Shown here piece after piece: positions 1-9,346 of a stretch of DNA of 39,112 nt. The notes beneath the pieces were generated by a model. The model was not told the DNA's origin and searched no databases. It saw nothing but the letters and a program-made list of their open reading frames with translations. Source of the DNA: Pseudolabrys sp. (GTDB lineage: Bacteria; Pseudomonadota; Alphaproteobacteria; Rhizobiales; Xanthobacteraceae); NCBI GenBank assembly GCA_025451355.1, contig JANWKN010000033.1, positions 1 to 39,112 on the forward strand, given 5' to 3'. Numbering within the stretch: position 1 is the stretch's first letter; every line of letters begins with the position of its first letter. The position numbers and the translations under genes are program-made.

Positions 1-3
1 CGC

Positions 4-240
4 CTATTTCTTCTCGTCGCTCTTGAGAAAGCCCGAAAACTTCTTCTGGAAGCGCGACACGCGGCCGCCGCGGTCGACGAGCTGCTGCTGACCGCCGGTC
101 CAGGCCGGATGTGACTTCGGGTCGATGTCGAGATGCAGAACGTCACCCTCTTTGCCCCAGGTGGAGCGGGTGGTGAATTCGCTGCCGTCGGTCATCACCA
201 CTTTGATGGCGTGGTAGCCGGGATGGATATCTTGTTTCAT
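4..240 (-). CDS. rpmE: 50S ribosomal protein L31
   Basis: [64 protein letters not shown] is typical L31; the ORF-track start at 357 is too long, internal Met at 240 fits. Confidence 0.96.
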   Translation of the reverse strand: MKQDIHPGYHAIKVVMTDGSEFTTRSTWGKEGDVLHLDIDPKSHPAWTGGQQQLVDRGGRVSRFQKKFSGFLKSDEKK

Positions 241-395
241 CGTCAGTTTCCGGGCGCGCAGGCGCGCCAAATGAGGGCTGAATTTGGGGGCTCTATACAG
301 CAGGCGGTCGCTGGCGGCAAGCCGTGGCAATTGACCGCCGTCATCCTTGCGGGGCATTAAGACTGCGCAAGATTAACGTCAAACACAGGATTTGT

Positions 396-2210
396 ATGGG
401 TTTTTCCAGCGACGGACGGGGGCTCGATGATGCGGGCGCGCCGCGAGTGGGCGAGCAGCGCAAGTTGAAACTCAGACCGCTGAGACGGCTGGCGACCTAC
501 GTCGTGCGCTATCGCGGCCGTGCGCTTGCGGCGTTGATCGCGCTCGTCGTTGCAGCGCTCACCACGCTGATCGTGCCGGTAGCAGTCCGCCGCATGATCG
601 ATTTCGGTTTCTCCGACAAGGCGGTGCAACTGATCGACAGCTACTTTGCGGTGATGATCGGGGTCGTGGCCGTGCTCGCGATCTCGAGTGCTCTGCGCTA
701 CTACTTGGTCACGACCCTGGGCGAGCGCATCGTGGCCGATCTGCGATCCGATGTCTTCGCGCACCTCACTCAATTGTCGTCTGCATTCTTCGATACGGCC
801 CGTACTGGCGAAATCGTTTCGCGGCTGACCGCAGACACCACGCAGATCAAATCGGCCGTCGGCGCTTCAATATCGATCGCATTGCGCAACCTGCTGCTTT
901 TCTTCGGGGGCGCGGCCATGATGGTGGTCACCAGCCCGCGTTTGTCCTTGTTCGTACTCGGAGCGATACCGATCATCGTGCTTCCGCTCGTCGGTTTTGG
1001 ACGAGCCGTGCGCAGACGCGGGCGCGCCGCGCAAGATACGCTCGCCGAGGCATCGGGCTATGCCGACGAGCTCATCGGCGCCGTTCGCACGCTGCAGGCC
1101 TTCACGAACGAGAAGCTCGCGCAGTCGCGGTTCTCCGCCGCGGTCGAGCGCGCTTTTGCGGCAGCACGCGATGCCACAAAAGCGCGGGGTATACTCACGG
1201 CCGTCGTGATCTTTCTGGTCTTTGCCAGCATCGTGGTTGTCCTGTGGGTCGGTGCGCAAGACGTGCTCGCTGGCCACATCACGCCGGGGCGTCTCAGTCA
1301 GTTCGTCCTCTACGCGGTCTTCGCGGCTGGAGGCCTCAGCGAGTTGAGCCAGGTCTGGGGAGAGATCGCGCAGGCATCTGGTGCCGCGGAACGCCTTTTC
1401 GAAATTCTGGATGTCGAGCCGCAGATCAAGGTGCTAGCGCGTCCGGTTACTCTGCCAACTCCGGCACGCGGCGAGATCGAATTTCGTGACGTAAGTTTCG
1501 AATATCCCGGGCGTCCCAACGCGACCGTGCTCAATCATGTTTCGTTTCGCGTTGCGCCCGGAGAAAAGCTCGCTTTGGTTGGTCCGTCGGGCGCCGGCAA
1601 GAGCACGGTCTTTCAACTGATCCAGCGGTTTTATGATCCTGTCGCCGGAATTGTCAGCTTCGACGGCATTCGTGTTACCGATGTCGATCCGGCGGCGCTG
1701 CGCTCGCGCATTGCTTTGGTACCACAGGATGCGGTGGTCTTTGGCACCAGCGTACGGGAGAACATCCGGTTCGGCCGGCCCGCCGCTACCGATGCGGAGA
1801 TCGAGAAAGCGGCCGAGGCTGCGAACGTGTCTGACTTTATTCGTCGGCTGCCTGACGGCTACGAGACCCAGGTCGGCGAGCGCGGCGTTACGTTATCCGG
1901 CGGACAGCGTCAGCGCATCGCCATCGCGCGTGCCATATTGCGTGAAGCTCCACTTTTGTTGCTCGACGAGGCAACCTCATCACTCGATGCCGAAAGCGAA
2001 ACCCTCGTCCAGCAGGCACTCAAGGGACTGATGCGCAATCGCACCAGTATCGTGATCGCGCACAGACTCGCCACCGTCCAAAACTGTGATCGCATTCTGG
2101 TGATCGACCATGGCCGAATCGTCGAGGAGGGCACGCATGTCTCGCTTGCCTCTTCAGGCGGTCTCTACGCGCGGTTGGCAAAACTGCAGTTCGAGATGGC
2201 AGAGGCCTAA
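396..2210 (+). CDS. ABC transporter, fused permease and ATP-binding protein (MsbA-related exporter)
   Basis: N-terminal TM domain plus Walker A (GPSGAGKST), signature LSGGQRQR, Walker B LLLLDEATSSLD; start trimmed to Met at 396. Confidence 0.93.
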   Translation: MGFSSDGRGLDDAGAPRVGEQRKLKLRPLRRLATYVVRYRGRALAALIALVVAALTTLIVPVAVRRMIDFGFSDKAVQLIDSYFAVMIGVVAVLAISSALRYYLVTTLGERIVADLRSDVFAHLTQLSSAFFDTARTGEIVSRLTADTTQIKSAVGASISIALRNLLLFFGGAAMMVVTSPRLSLFVLGAIPIIVLPLVGFGRAVRRRGRAAQDTLAEASGYADELIGAVRTLQAFTNEKLAQSRFSAAVERAFAAARDATKARGILTAVVIFLVFASIVVVLWVGAQDVLAGHITPGRLSQFVLYAVFAAGGLSELSQVWGEIAQASGAAERLFEILDVEPQIKVLARPVTLPTPARGEIEFRDVSFEYPGRPNATVLNHVSFRVAPGEKLALVGPSGAGKSTVFQLIQRFYDPVAGIVSFDGIRVTDVDPAALRSRIALVPQDAVVFGTSVRENIRFGRPAATDAEIEKAAEAANVSDFIRRLPDGYETQVGERGVTLSGGQRQRIAIARAILREAPLLLLDEATSSLDAESETLVQQALKGLMRNRTSIVIAHRLATVQNCDRILVIDHGRIVEEGTHVSLASSGGLYARLAKLQFEMAEA

Positions 2211-2656
2211 GGGCGCCACGCCATTCTGTCGACCGCAATCCCCGATACGGGGTTCTTGTCGTCGCCGACGTAAACAAAGCCATGCTTGCCGTAAAAACCG
2301 ATGGCGCGAAAATTGTCTTTGTTGACGAGCAGATCGAGCCCTGTCGGCGACAGGCGTTTGGCTTCATCGAGCAGGATGAGTGCGACATTTGAACCCCAGT
2401 GTTCGGGCGCGACCACGATCTGATCGAGATACATGGTCTTCGGATCAACGGTGACGAATCCGACAAGCGCCTCGCCTTGTTCCGCGAGGATGATCCGCGC
2501 GGTCGCCACCAGTTCGTTACGCCACCGCTCGCGCCACCATGCAACGCGCGCATTGAAGTCGAGATGCGGATAGTGTTTCGACCAGGTGCGCCGCCATAGC
2601 TCGATCGCGGCATCCTCGTCGGCGGTCACATAGGGGCGAAGGGTGACTTGAGGCAT
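2207..2656 (-). CDS. GNAT family N-acetyltransferase
   Basis: GNAT-like pattern (LVGFVTVDPKTMYLDQIVVAPEHWGSNVALILLDEAKR...GFYGKHGFVYVGDD). Confidence 0.88.
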   Translation of the reverse strand: MPQVTLRPYVTADEDAAIELWRRTWSKHYPHLDFNARVAWWRERWRNELVATARIILAEQGEALVGFVTVDPKTMYLDQIVVAPEHWGSNVALILLDEAKRLSPTGLDLLVNKDNFRAIGFYGKHGFVYVGDDKNPVSGIAVDRMAWRP

Positions 2657-2764
2657 CAGCGGCGCATTATTTACGAGCCGGACGAATCCCGGCCACCTGT
2701 GTCCTGGCTTGTAAGTGTATCAAAGACGTCGGTGCCGGGCACATGGCCGGCCCGCAGGTAGGAG

Positions 2765-3796
2765 CTATCGCTCGGTCAGCTTGAATTCGATGCGGCGATT
2801 ACGCTGATAGGCCTCTTCGGTTTTGCCAAGGTCGATCGGCTGAAATTCACCAAAACCGGCGGCAACCAGGCGCTGTGGGGAGACCCCCTTGGAGATGAGA
2901 TATTGCACCACGGCGATGGCGCGCGCGGAGGACAGATCCCAGTTCGATTTGAATGCCCCGCCGAGGGAGAGCTGCCGCACGTCGGTATGGCCGTCGACGC
3001 GGAGGACCCAGGCAAGATCGGGCGGAATCTGCTTTTCTAATTCCACCAGCGCGCCGGCGACCTTGTCGAGCTCGACCCGGCCCTCGGGCTTCAGGTCGGC
3101 TCTTGCGGTGTCGAAAAACACCTCGGATTGCAGCACGAACCGGTCGCCCACGATGCGGACGTCCGCGCGATTGCCAAGAATTTCACGCAGCTTCCCGAAA
3201 AAATCCGAGCGATAGCGTTTGAGCTCATTGACGCGCTCGGCCAGCGCGAGATTGAGCCTCTGGCCAAGCTCGGTGATGCGTGCCTGGGATTCCTTGTCTT
3301 TCTTTTCGGAGGCGTCGAGCGTCTGTTCGATCGCAGCAAGCTGGCGGCGCAAGGCGGCGATCTGCTGGTTGAGCACCTCAACCTGCGCCAGCGCACGCGC
3401 CGATATCTTCTTTTCACTTTCGATCTGGCCCGCGAGTTCCGACACCTTGCCCTGGGCGGCTGCGACGCCGGCGCCTGCACTGTCGGCGGCGCTCTTTAGC
3501 CGGTCGCGCTCGCTTTCGGCGACGGCGAGCGTGGCGCGCAATTGCGCGAGCTGATCTTCAACGCCGGCCTTGCTCGACTTCTCCAGACCCAGCAATTCGG
3601 TGAGCTGGGCGATCTGCGCATTCAGGCGATTGAGGGCGGTGTCTTTTCCCGCCACCTCCTGCTGGAGATAGAATTGAACGACCACGAACACGGTCAGCAG
3701 GAATATGATGCCGAGGATCAGCGTCGACAGTGCGTCGACGAAACCCGGCCAGTAATTCATGCCGCTTTCGCCGCGGCGAGCTCGTGCCAACGTCAT
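2765..3796 (-). CDS. MotB/OmpA-like peptidoglycan-binding protein with one N-terminal TM and a long coiled coil
   Basis: TM with acidic residue (WPGFVDALSTLILGIIFLLTVFVVV), Ala/Glu/Gln-rich coiled coil, C-terminal OmpA domain (RVDGHTDVRQ...NWDLSSARAIAVVQYLISKGVSPQRLVAAGFGEFQP...NRRIEFKL). Confidence 0.88.
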   Translation of the reverse strand: MTLARARRGESGMNYWPGFVDALSTLILGIIFLLTVFVVVQFYLQQEVAGKDTALNRLNAQIAQLTELLGLEKSSKAGVEDQLAQLRATLAVAESERDRLKSAADSAGAGVAAAQGKVSELAGQIESEKKISARALAQVEVLNQQIAALRRQLAAIEQTLDASEKKDKESQARITELGQRLNLALAERVNELKRYRSDFFGKLREILGNRADVRIVGDRFVLQSEVFFDTARADLKPEGRVELDKVAGALVELEKQIPPDLAWVLRVDGHTDVRQLSLGGAFKSNWDLSSARAIAVVQYLISKGVSPQRLVAAGFGEFQPIDLGKTEEAYQRNRRIEFKLTER

Positions 3797-3804
3797 AATT
3801 CAGC

Positions 3805-4782
3805 TCAACGGTTAGCGTGCTCGCGCACCATGACCTCCAGGAGCTTCTTGATCTCGCGCTGCTGCGCAGCCTGCGAGTCGACCCAGTCGCGGATCATCTG
3901 TTGCTCGGTACGCATATGGTGCACAAGCCCCTGGATCGCCTCGGCAAGATTGGCCATCGCGGTTGAAGCAGACTTCCCGGCCTCGACCTGGTCGACCGCA
4001 CCGCGCAACCGCTCGATTGCGGAACGAACTTCGCCCGTCACGCCGGTGGCGAGTGCTGGTTCGGGGCCCTGATCGTAGACGGTGGTGGACAACCAATCCT
4101 CAAGTTCCGTGTAGAAGCGGTTCTGCGCCTGGCTCGATTGCAGGTCGAGGAAACCGAGCACCAGCGAGCCGGCCAGGCCGAACAGCGATGAGGAGAACGA
4201 AATACCCATGCCCGACAATGGCGCGGCGAGGCCCTCGCGCAGCGAATCGAACATGGACCCGGCGTCGCCGCCTGCCTTGAGGCCCTGAATGACGCCACCG
4301 ACAGAACTGACCGTTTCGATCAGGCCCCAGAACGTGCCAAGCAGGCCGAGAAAAACAAGCAGGCCCGTCATGTAGCGCGAAATATCGCGCGCCTCGTCGA
4401 GGCGAGTTGCGATTGAATCGAGGATTCCGCGCATCAATTGCGGGGACATGGCCATCCGCCCGACACGACTGCCAAGGATTGAGGCCATCGGCGCCAAAAG
4501 GACCGGCGCTCTGTCGACTGCGAGTCCGGGATCGGCAAGACGGAAATTATTGACCCACGCGATTTCCGGATAAAGGCGCAGAACCTGACGGAACGACAGA
4601 ATGATGCCGATCGCCCCAACGCCAAGGATAAGCGCGTTCAGACCCGGATTGGCCATGAATGCCGTCTGGATCTGCTTGTACAGCACAAAGCCGAGCAGTC
4701 CGACCAGGATGACGAATACAAGCATCCTGAGCAGAAAGATGCGCGGAGACGACAGCTTGAGAGGATCGAGTTCTTTGGCCAT
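3805..4782 (-). CDS. MotA/TolQ/ExbB-family proton channel protein
   Basis: Multiple TM segments, TGLLVFLGLLGTFWGLIETVSSVGGVIQGL and PLSGMGISFSSSLFGLAGSLVLGFLDLQ typical of MotA/ExbB; 8 nt upstream of the OmpA-domain partner. Confidence 0.88.
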   Translation of the reverse strand: MAKELDPLKLSSPRIFLLRMLVFVILVGLLGFVLYKQIQTAFMANPGLNALILGVGAIGIILSFRQVLRLYPEIAWVNNFRLADPGLAVDRAPVLLAPMASILGSRVGRMAMSPQLMRGILDSIATRLDEARDISRYMTGLLVFLGLLGTFWGLIETVSSVGGVIQGLKAGGDAGSMFDSLREGLAAPLSGMGISFSSSLFGLAGSLVLGFLDLQSSQAQNRFYTELEDWLSTTVYDQGPEPALATGVTGEVRSAIERLRGAVDQVEAGKSASTAMANLAEAIQGLVHHMRTEQQMIRDWVDSQAAQQREIKKLLEVMVREHANR

Positions 4783-4913
4783 GAGTTTAGAAATACGTCG
4801 ACGCAGCCCTGTCGAACACTATGGCACAGACCCGTGACAGGGAAAAAGCAGTTGTCGTGGTGGAACTATACGACCGCATTAAGCCACTGATTGAGTTGAA
4901 ATTGCGGTAGCCG

Positions 4914-5711
4914 TCAGTTTTTGCCGGCCTTTTTCAACACGCTCACCAATTCTTTTTGAATGGTCTCATTCCCGGCAACGATGTGCCCCTTGCCGAAAAT
5001 ATCGTCACCGCCGTCACAATCGGTTGCGAAGCCGCCGGCCTCGCGTACCAGGATCACCCCGGCCGCCACGTCCCACGAATTGACGTCGCGCTCCCAATAG
5101 CCATCGAGCCTTCCAGCCGCGACCCACGCCAGATCAAGGGCTGCCGCGCCAAAACGGCGCAGCCCGGCCACATGATCCTGCATTGCGCCTGTTTCTTTCC
5201 GCGACAGCGCGATATCGCCCCGGCCCTGATGCGGCAGCCCGCAGGCGATGACGGCATCGGCAAGGCGCTTTCGCGCGGCAACCCGGATGCGCTGGTCGTT
5301 GAGGAATGCACCTTTGCCGCGCTCGGCGATAAACATTTCGTCGTTCGCAGGATTGTAGATCAGTCCCGCGATCACGGTTGACTCCCGTTCGAGCGCAATC
5401 GAGATGGCGAATTGGGGAATACCGTGCAGAAAATTGGTGGTGCCATCGAGCGGATCGACGATCCAGGTGTGGGTCTTGTCGGAGCCTTCTCGGCGGCCGC
5501 CTTCTTCGCCGAGGAAACTATAGCCCGGTCTGGCCTTCATCAATTCGGCGTGCAGCGTCTCCTCGGCGCGGCGGTCTGCGGCCGATACGAAATTCCCCGG
5601 GCCCTTCAAAGAGACCTGCAGTTTTTCCAGCTCGCCGAAGTCGCGTTTGAGGGCCCGCGCGGCTTTGCGCGCGGCGGCGATCATGACATTGAGCAGAGCG
5701 GAATGTTGCAT
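4914..5711 (-). CDS. Inositol monophosphatase family protein
   Basis: IMPase motifs FLGEEGG, WIVDPLDGTTNFLHGIP, and WDVAAGVILVREAGG; start reassigned to Met at 5711 (MQHSALLNVMIAAARKAARAL). Confidence 0.93.
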   Translation of the reverse strand: MQHSALLNVMIAAARKAARALKRDFGELEKLQVSLKGPGNFVSAADRRAEETLHAELMKARPGYSFLGEEGGRREGSDKTHTWIVDPLDGTTNFLHGIPQFAISIALERESTVIAGLIYNPANDEMFIAERGKGAFLNDQRIRVAARKRLADAVIACGLPHQGRGDIALSRKETGAMQDHVAGLRRFGAAALDLAWVAAGRLDGYWERDVNSWDVAAGVILVREAGGFATDCDGGDDIFGKGHIVAGNETIQKELVSVLKKAGKN

Positions 5712-5745
5712 GGCGCGTGCGGTCTGCCTGTGATGGCACGCGTCG

Positions 5746-6729
5746 TCAAGGGCGGGCAGGTGCGGTGGTCGACAGCCATTTCTTTGCACCCTTGTCGGCG
5801 GCCTCGCGCACTTCCGGTTTTTGCTTGCCGGCGAACACGTCGAGATCCGGGTCGCTCGCGCCGCCGGCCTTCGCAACCATGTGCCATTTGACGGCTTCTG
5901 TTGCGTCCGCGGGCATGCCGCGACCGGCCATGAGGATCCGTGCAAGGCGATTTTGTGCAATCGGGCTGCCGAGGTGCGCTGCTTTAAGGAATAGTTGCGC
6001 CGCCATCGCTTCGTCCTTCGGGGTACCGTCCCCGTTGAATTGCGCGATAGCGAACTCGACCATGGCGTCGAGATTGCCGGCGACGGAGGCCTGCTGCATG
6101 AGCCGCGTTGCTTTGGTCGAGTCCTTTGCGACGCCGCGGCCTTCTTTGTACATCGTCGCGAGCGCGTATTGCGCTTCCGAGTTGCCCGCTTCCGCGGCTT
6201 GCGCGAACAGTTCGCCAGCGCGTTTGAAATCCTGCGTAAACTGCTGGCCCTGCATATAGAGAAGGCCGAGATCATAGGCAGCACCGGCGTGGCCTAGTTT
6301 GGCGGCAGATTCGAGAAGTCGCGCCGCTTCCGACAAATCGCGAGCACCGGCGCGGCCCTGAAAATTGAACATGGCCAGCGCGAACATTGCGTCACGATTA
6401 CCCTTCGCAGCGGCGAGCTTGTACCATTGCGCCGCCTTCGCATCGTCGCGGCCCACACCCAGTCCTTGCGCGTAGATCTCTCCGAGCAATGTCATGGCGG
6501 TGGGGTCGCTCTGTTGAGCGAGTTTATTTGCTTCATTGAATGCAGTGATGTAGTGCCCGCGCTGGAAGGCACCGTAGGCGATGTCAACGTTGGGCTGACC
6601 GAAGGGCGCGCTGGCATTCTGGGTCGCCGGTGGCGGCGTGTTTTTGGTGACCTGTGCCTGCGTCGGCACGGCAATAGCAGCCAACGCAAGCGCACCAAGC
6701 TCAACGAGCGCGCGTGACTTTCCGCTCAT
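5746..6729 (-). CDS. Secreted SEL1-like/TPR repeat protein
   Basis: N-terminal signal-like sequence; repeated A-x2-LG-x-(L/M)Y-x-G-x-G-V-x2-D-x2-KA-x2-W/L units (SEL1). Confidence 0.9.
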   Translation of the reverse strand: MSGKSRALVELGALALAAIAVPTQAQVTKNTPPPATQNASAPFGQPNVDIAYGAFQRGHYITAFNEANKLAQQSDPTAMTLLGEIYAQGLGVGRDDAKAAQWYKLAAAKGNRDAMFALAMFNFQGRAGARDLSEAARLLESAAKLGHAGAAYDLGLLYMQGQQFTQDFKRAGELFAQAAEAGNSEAQYALATMYKEGRGVAKDSTKATRLMQQASVAGNLDAMVEFAIAQFNGDGTPKDEAMAAQLFLKAAHLGSPIAQNRLARILMAGRGMPADATEAVKWHMVAKAGGASDPDLDVFAGKQKPEVREAADKGAKKWLSTTAPARP

Positions 6730-7385
6730 TGTGTCGACTCCGCAACGCGCAGATATCGAGAGATCTCGCTGATGGTTGCAGCAATTTTGTCCGGATCACG
6801 CCAGAGAAAATCTCCCACCGCGATGAAGTCGGCCCCCGCTGTTACGAGCGGCGCGACGTCCTCAACGGATGCTGCATAGCCGACACACGGAATCTCGAAG
6901 ACTTCCGCCCACCAGGCGATGCGTTCCTCGATCGCCGCCAGCGCCGGACGTCCGCGTTCGACCGACGGCTCTCCGAACATCACGTAGTCTGCGCCTTGTT
7001 CAGCGGCGAGCATGGCATCGTGTCGGGTGATGAGCCCGCCGGCGCCGACAATGCGTTCGGGTTTGAGATCGCCGATCGCTTTTGTGAATGCCGAGAGGCC
7101 GGTCAGATGCGCGCCATCAGCACCGGCGCGCGCGACGAGATCGGGGCGACCGTCGAGGAGAAGCGCGGCATCCTTGCCTTGCACGGAAGTTGCCAGAGCT
7201 TTCGCACAATTGATCAGCGTGCGCTCATCGACCTTGGCGAGTTGCAGAAGCAGCGCCGCGACATCGCTGGCGTCAAGCGCGGCGGTCAATTGCCGAGTGA
7301 ACCCCGAAGGCTCCGCAAGTTGCGGCGTAACGAGATAAAGCCGCGGCGCCGGGCGCGGCGCCGCCTGTTTGGGTCGCGAGGTCAT
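6726..7385 (-). CDS. Thiamine phosphate synthase-like protein (ThiE/TenI family, divergent)
   Basis: LYLVTPQ N-terminus, GADGAHLTG, GADYVMFGEPSVERG; TIM-barrel ThiE/TenI pattern; overlaps next gene by 4 nt. Confidence 0.78.
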   Translation of the reverse strand: MTSRPKQAAPRPAPRLYLVTPQLAEPSGFTRQLTAALDASDVAALLLQLAKVDERTLINCAKALATSVQGKDAALLLDGRPDLVARAGADGAHLTGLSAFTKAIGDLKPERIVGAGGLITRHDAMLAAEQGADYVMFGEPSVERGRPALAAIEERIAWWAEVFEIPCVGYAASVEDVAPLVTAGADFIAVGDFLWRDPDKIAATISEISRYLRVAESTQ

Positions 7386-7462
7386 GGTCTTCGCATGCTA
7401 GCCCAATCCGGCAGAAAATTGACCGGGGCGAGCCACTTGGTCGCGGTGCCGTGGCGCAGAAC

Positions 7463-8092
7463 CTAGGGCATAGGCACAGGACCCATGTCCTTCGGCACCT
7501 TGTAACCCTTCTGAACCGCAGGGCGCACAGCGATGGTTTCGTACCAGCGTTTCACATTCGGATACTGCTTCAGGTCGATCGTCTGCCACTCGAAACGGGA
7601 TATCCAGGGCCAGATCGCGATGTCCGCAATGGAATATTGATCGGTGACGAACTCGCGACCTTCCAGCCGGGTGTTGAGTACTTTGTAGAGGCGGTGTCCT
7701 TCCTTGAGATAGCGCTCCTCGGCATAGGGCGCCTTGCCTTTGTTGTATTTCACGAAATGGTGCACCTGGCCGAGCATGGGACCGGGCCCGCCCATCTGCC
7801 ACATCAGCCACTCGATGACGCGATAGCGCTCTTCGCCCGATTTCGGCAGCAGCTTGCCGGTCTTGTCAGCGAGATAAACGAGGATCGCGCCGGACTCCAT
7901 GAGCGCAATGTTGGTGTCGCGGTCGACGATCGCGGGAATCCGGTTGTTGGGAGCGATCTTGAGAAAAGCGGGCGCGAACTGCTCGTCCTTGGAAATGTCG
8001 ATCGGATGCACGGTGTAGGGCAGGCCGAGTTCTTCAAGTGCAATAGACACCTTGCGGCCGTTGGGGGTCGTCCAGGTATAAAGATCGATCAC
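7463..8092 (-). CDS. Glutathione S-transferase family protein (YfcG/Ure2-like)
   Basis: (V/M)IDLYTWTTPNGRKVSIALEELGLPYTVHPIDISKDEQFAPAFLKIAPNNRIPAIVD; GTG start at 8092 preferred over the longer ORF to 8275. Confidence 0.9.
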   Translation of the reverse strand: MIDLYTWTTPNGRKVSIALEELGLPYTVHPIDISKDEQFAPAFLKIAPNNRIPAIVDRDTNIALMESGAILVYLADKTGKLLPKSGEERYRVIEWLMWQMGGPGPMLGQVHHFVKYNKGKAPYAEERYLKEGHRLYKVLNTRLEGREFVTDQYSIADIAIWPWISRFEWQTIDLKQYPNVKRWYETIAVRPAVQKGYKVPKDMGPVPMP

Positions 8093-8231
8093 GTTAGGGT
8101 CCTTACTTGGTACAAATCGAGGGGAACGTTGGGGTAGGGAAAGGCGTTGGCAGGAGGCTTCTACAGGAGCAGACCCAGCGGGGTCGACAAAGATTTGCAG
8201 TAGCAATTGCGCCGCACGCAACGGGATAAAC

Positions 8232-8263
8232 GCGAAAGGCCGTGTTACGACACGGCCTTTCGC
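8232..8263 (-). terminator. Strong hairpin terminator candidate downstream of class I aldolase
   Basis: Perfect 14-bp inverted repeat GCGAAAGGCCGTGT-TACG-ACACGGCCTTTCGC, 8 nt past the fba stop codon; no long U-tract. Confidence 0.75.
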
Positions 8264-8271
8264 ATATTTCG

Positions 8272-9294
8272 TCACGCCGCTTTTTTCTCCATGTCAGCTT
8301 TCCACTGACCCAGGGCGGCGAGCCCGTTCATTCTTGCACGATGCGAAAAGGCGCGCTGGGCGGCGGCAACATTCTCTGTTTTGCCTTTCCAGGTCGTCTG
8401 CGGGGCGTGCTGGAGCGCACGCCCATAAGAGAATGTGAGCTTCCATGGCAGGTTGCCGATCTTGTTCATGGCGTCGAGGTTGGCGGTCGCCTCCTCATCG
8501 CTTTGTCCGCCGGAAAGGAATGCGATTCCGGGCACCGCGGCCGGCACGCACAACTTGAGCACGGTTACGGTTTTTTCGGCTATCTCCTCGACAGAGGCGC
8601 GCTTGGCGGTCTTCTTGCCGGGAATGACCATGTTCGGCTTGAGCACGATCCCTTCGAGTTGGACACGGGCGTCGAACAGCTCGCCGAACACGGCATGCAG
8701 CACGCGCTCGGTCACGGTGAAGCATCGGTCGATATCGTGATCGCCGTCCATCAACACTTCTGGTTCGACGATCGGCACGATCTGCGCCTCTTGGCAAAGC
8801 GCGGCATAGCGCGCCAGCGCGTGCGCATTAGCCTTGATGCAGTTTCTGCTCGGAATGCTCTTGCCGATGTCGATCACCGCCCGCCATTTGGCGAAGCGCG
8901 CACCTTGTTCGTAATATTTCGGCAAACGGTCGGCGAGCTTGTCGAGCCCGACGGTGACGAGCTCATCGGGCGAGAACGGAAGCGGCTTCGTGCCTTCGTC
9001 AACCTTGATGCCGGGAATCGCGCCCGCCTTCTTGATCAAATCGACCAACGGCGTGCCATCTTTCGCTTTTTGCCAGATAGTCTCGTCGTAGAGGATGACT
9101 CCCGAAATGTGCTTCATTCCCTCCGCCGAACGGAACAGCATCTCGCGATAGTCGCGGCGGCTGTCCTCGGTCGATTCCACGCCGATGGCGTCGAAACGCT
9201 TTTTGATCGTGCCAGAGGATTCGTCGGCGGCGAGGATGCCCCTGCCGGGCGCGACCATGGCCAATGCGACCTTGTTCAATTCAGTGAGATTCAT
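8272..9294 (-). CDS. Class I fructose-bisphosphate aldolase
   Basis: MNLTELNKVALAMVAPGRGILAADESSGTIKKRF and LKPNMVIPGKK typical of class I FBA. Confidence 0.95.
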   Translation of the reverse strand: MNLTELNKVALAMVAPGRGILAADESSGTIKKRFDAIGVESTEDSRRDYREMLFRSAEGMKHISGVILYDETIWQKAKDGTPLVDLIKKAGAIPGIKVDEGTKPLPFSPDELVTVGLDKLADRLPKYYEQGARFAKWRAVIDIGKSIPSRNCIKANAHALARYAALCQEAQIVPIVEPEVLMDGDHDIDRCFTVTERVLHAVFGELFDARVQLEGIVLKPNMVIPGKKTAKRASVEEIAEKTVTVLKLCVPAAVPGIAFLSGGQSDEEATANLDAMNKIGNLPWKLTFSYGRALQHAPQTTWKGKTENVAAAQRAFSHRARMNGLAALGQWKADMEKKAA

Positions 9295-9346
9295 GCTTCC
9301 CTCCATCGCATCCGTAGCAATTCCCCCCGGATGGCTTTGTTCGACT

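Noticed and set aside
2765-4782. Zorya-type anti-phage system (ZorA/ZorB-like pair)
   Set aside because: No ZorC, ZorD helicase or ZorE nuclease nearby; neighbours are GNAT, ABC transporter and inositol monophosphatase, so a housekeeping stator-like pair is more likely.
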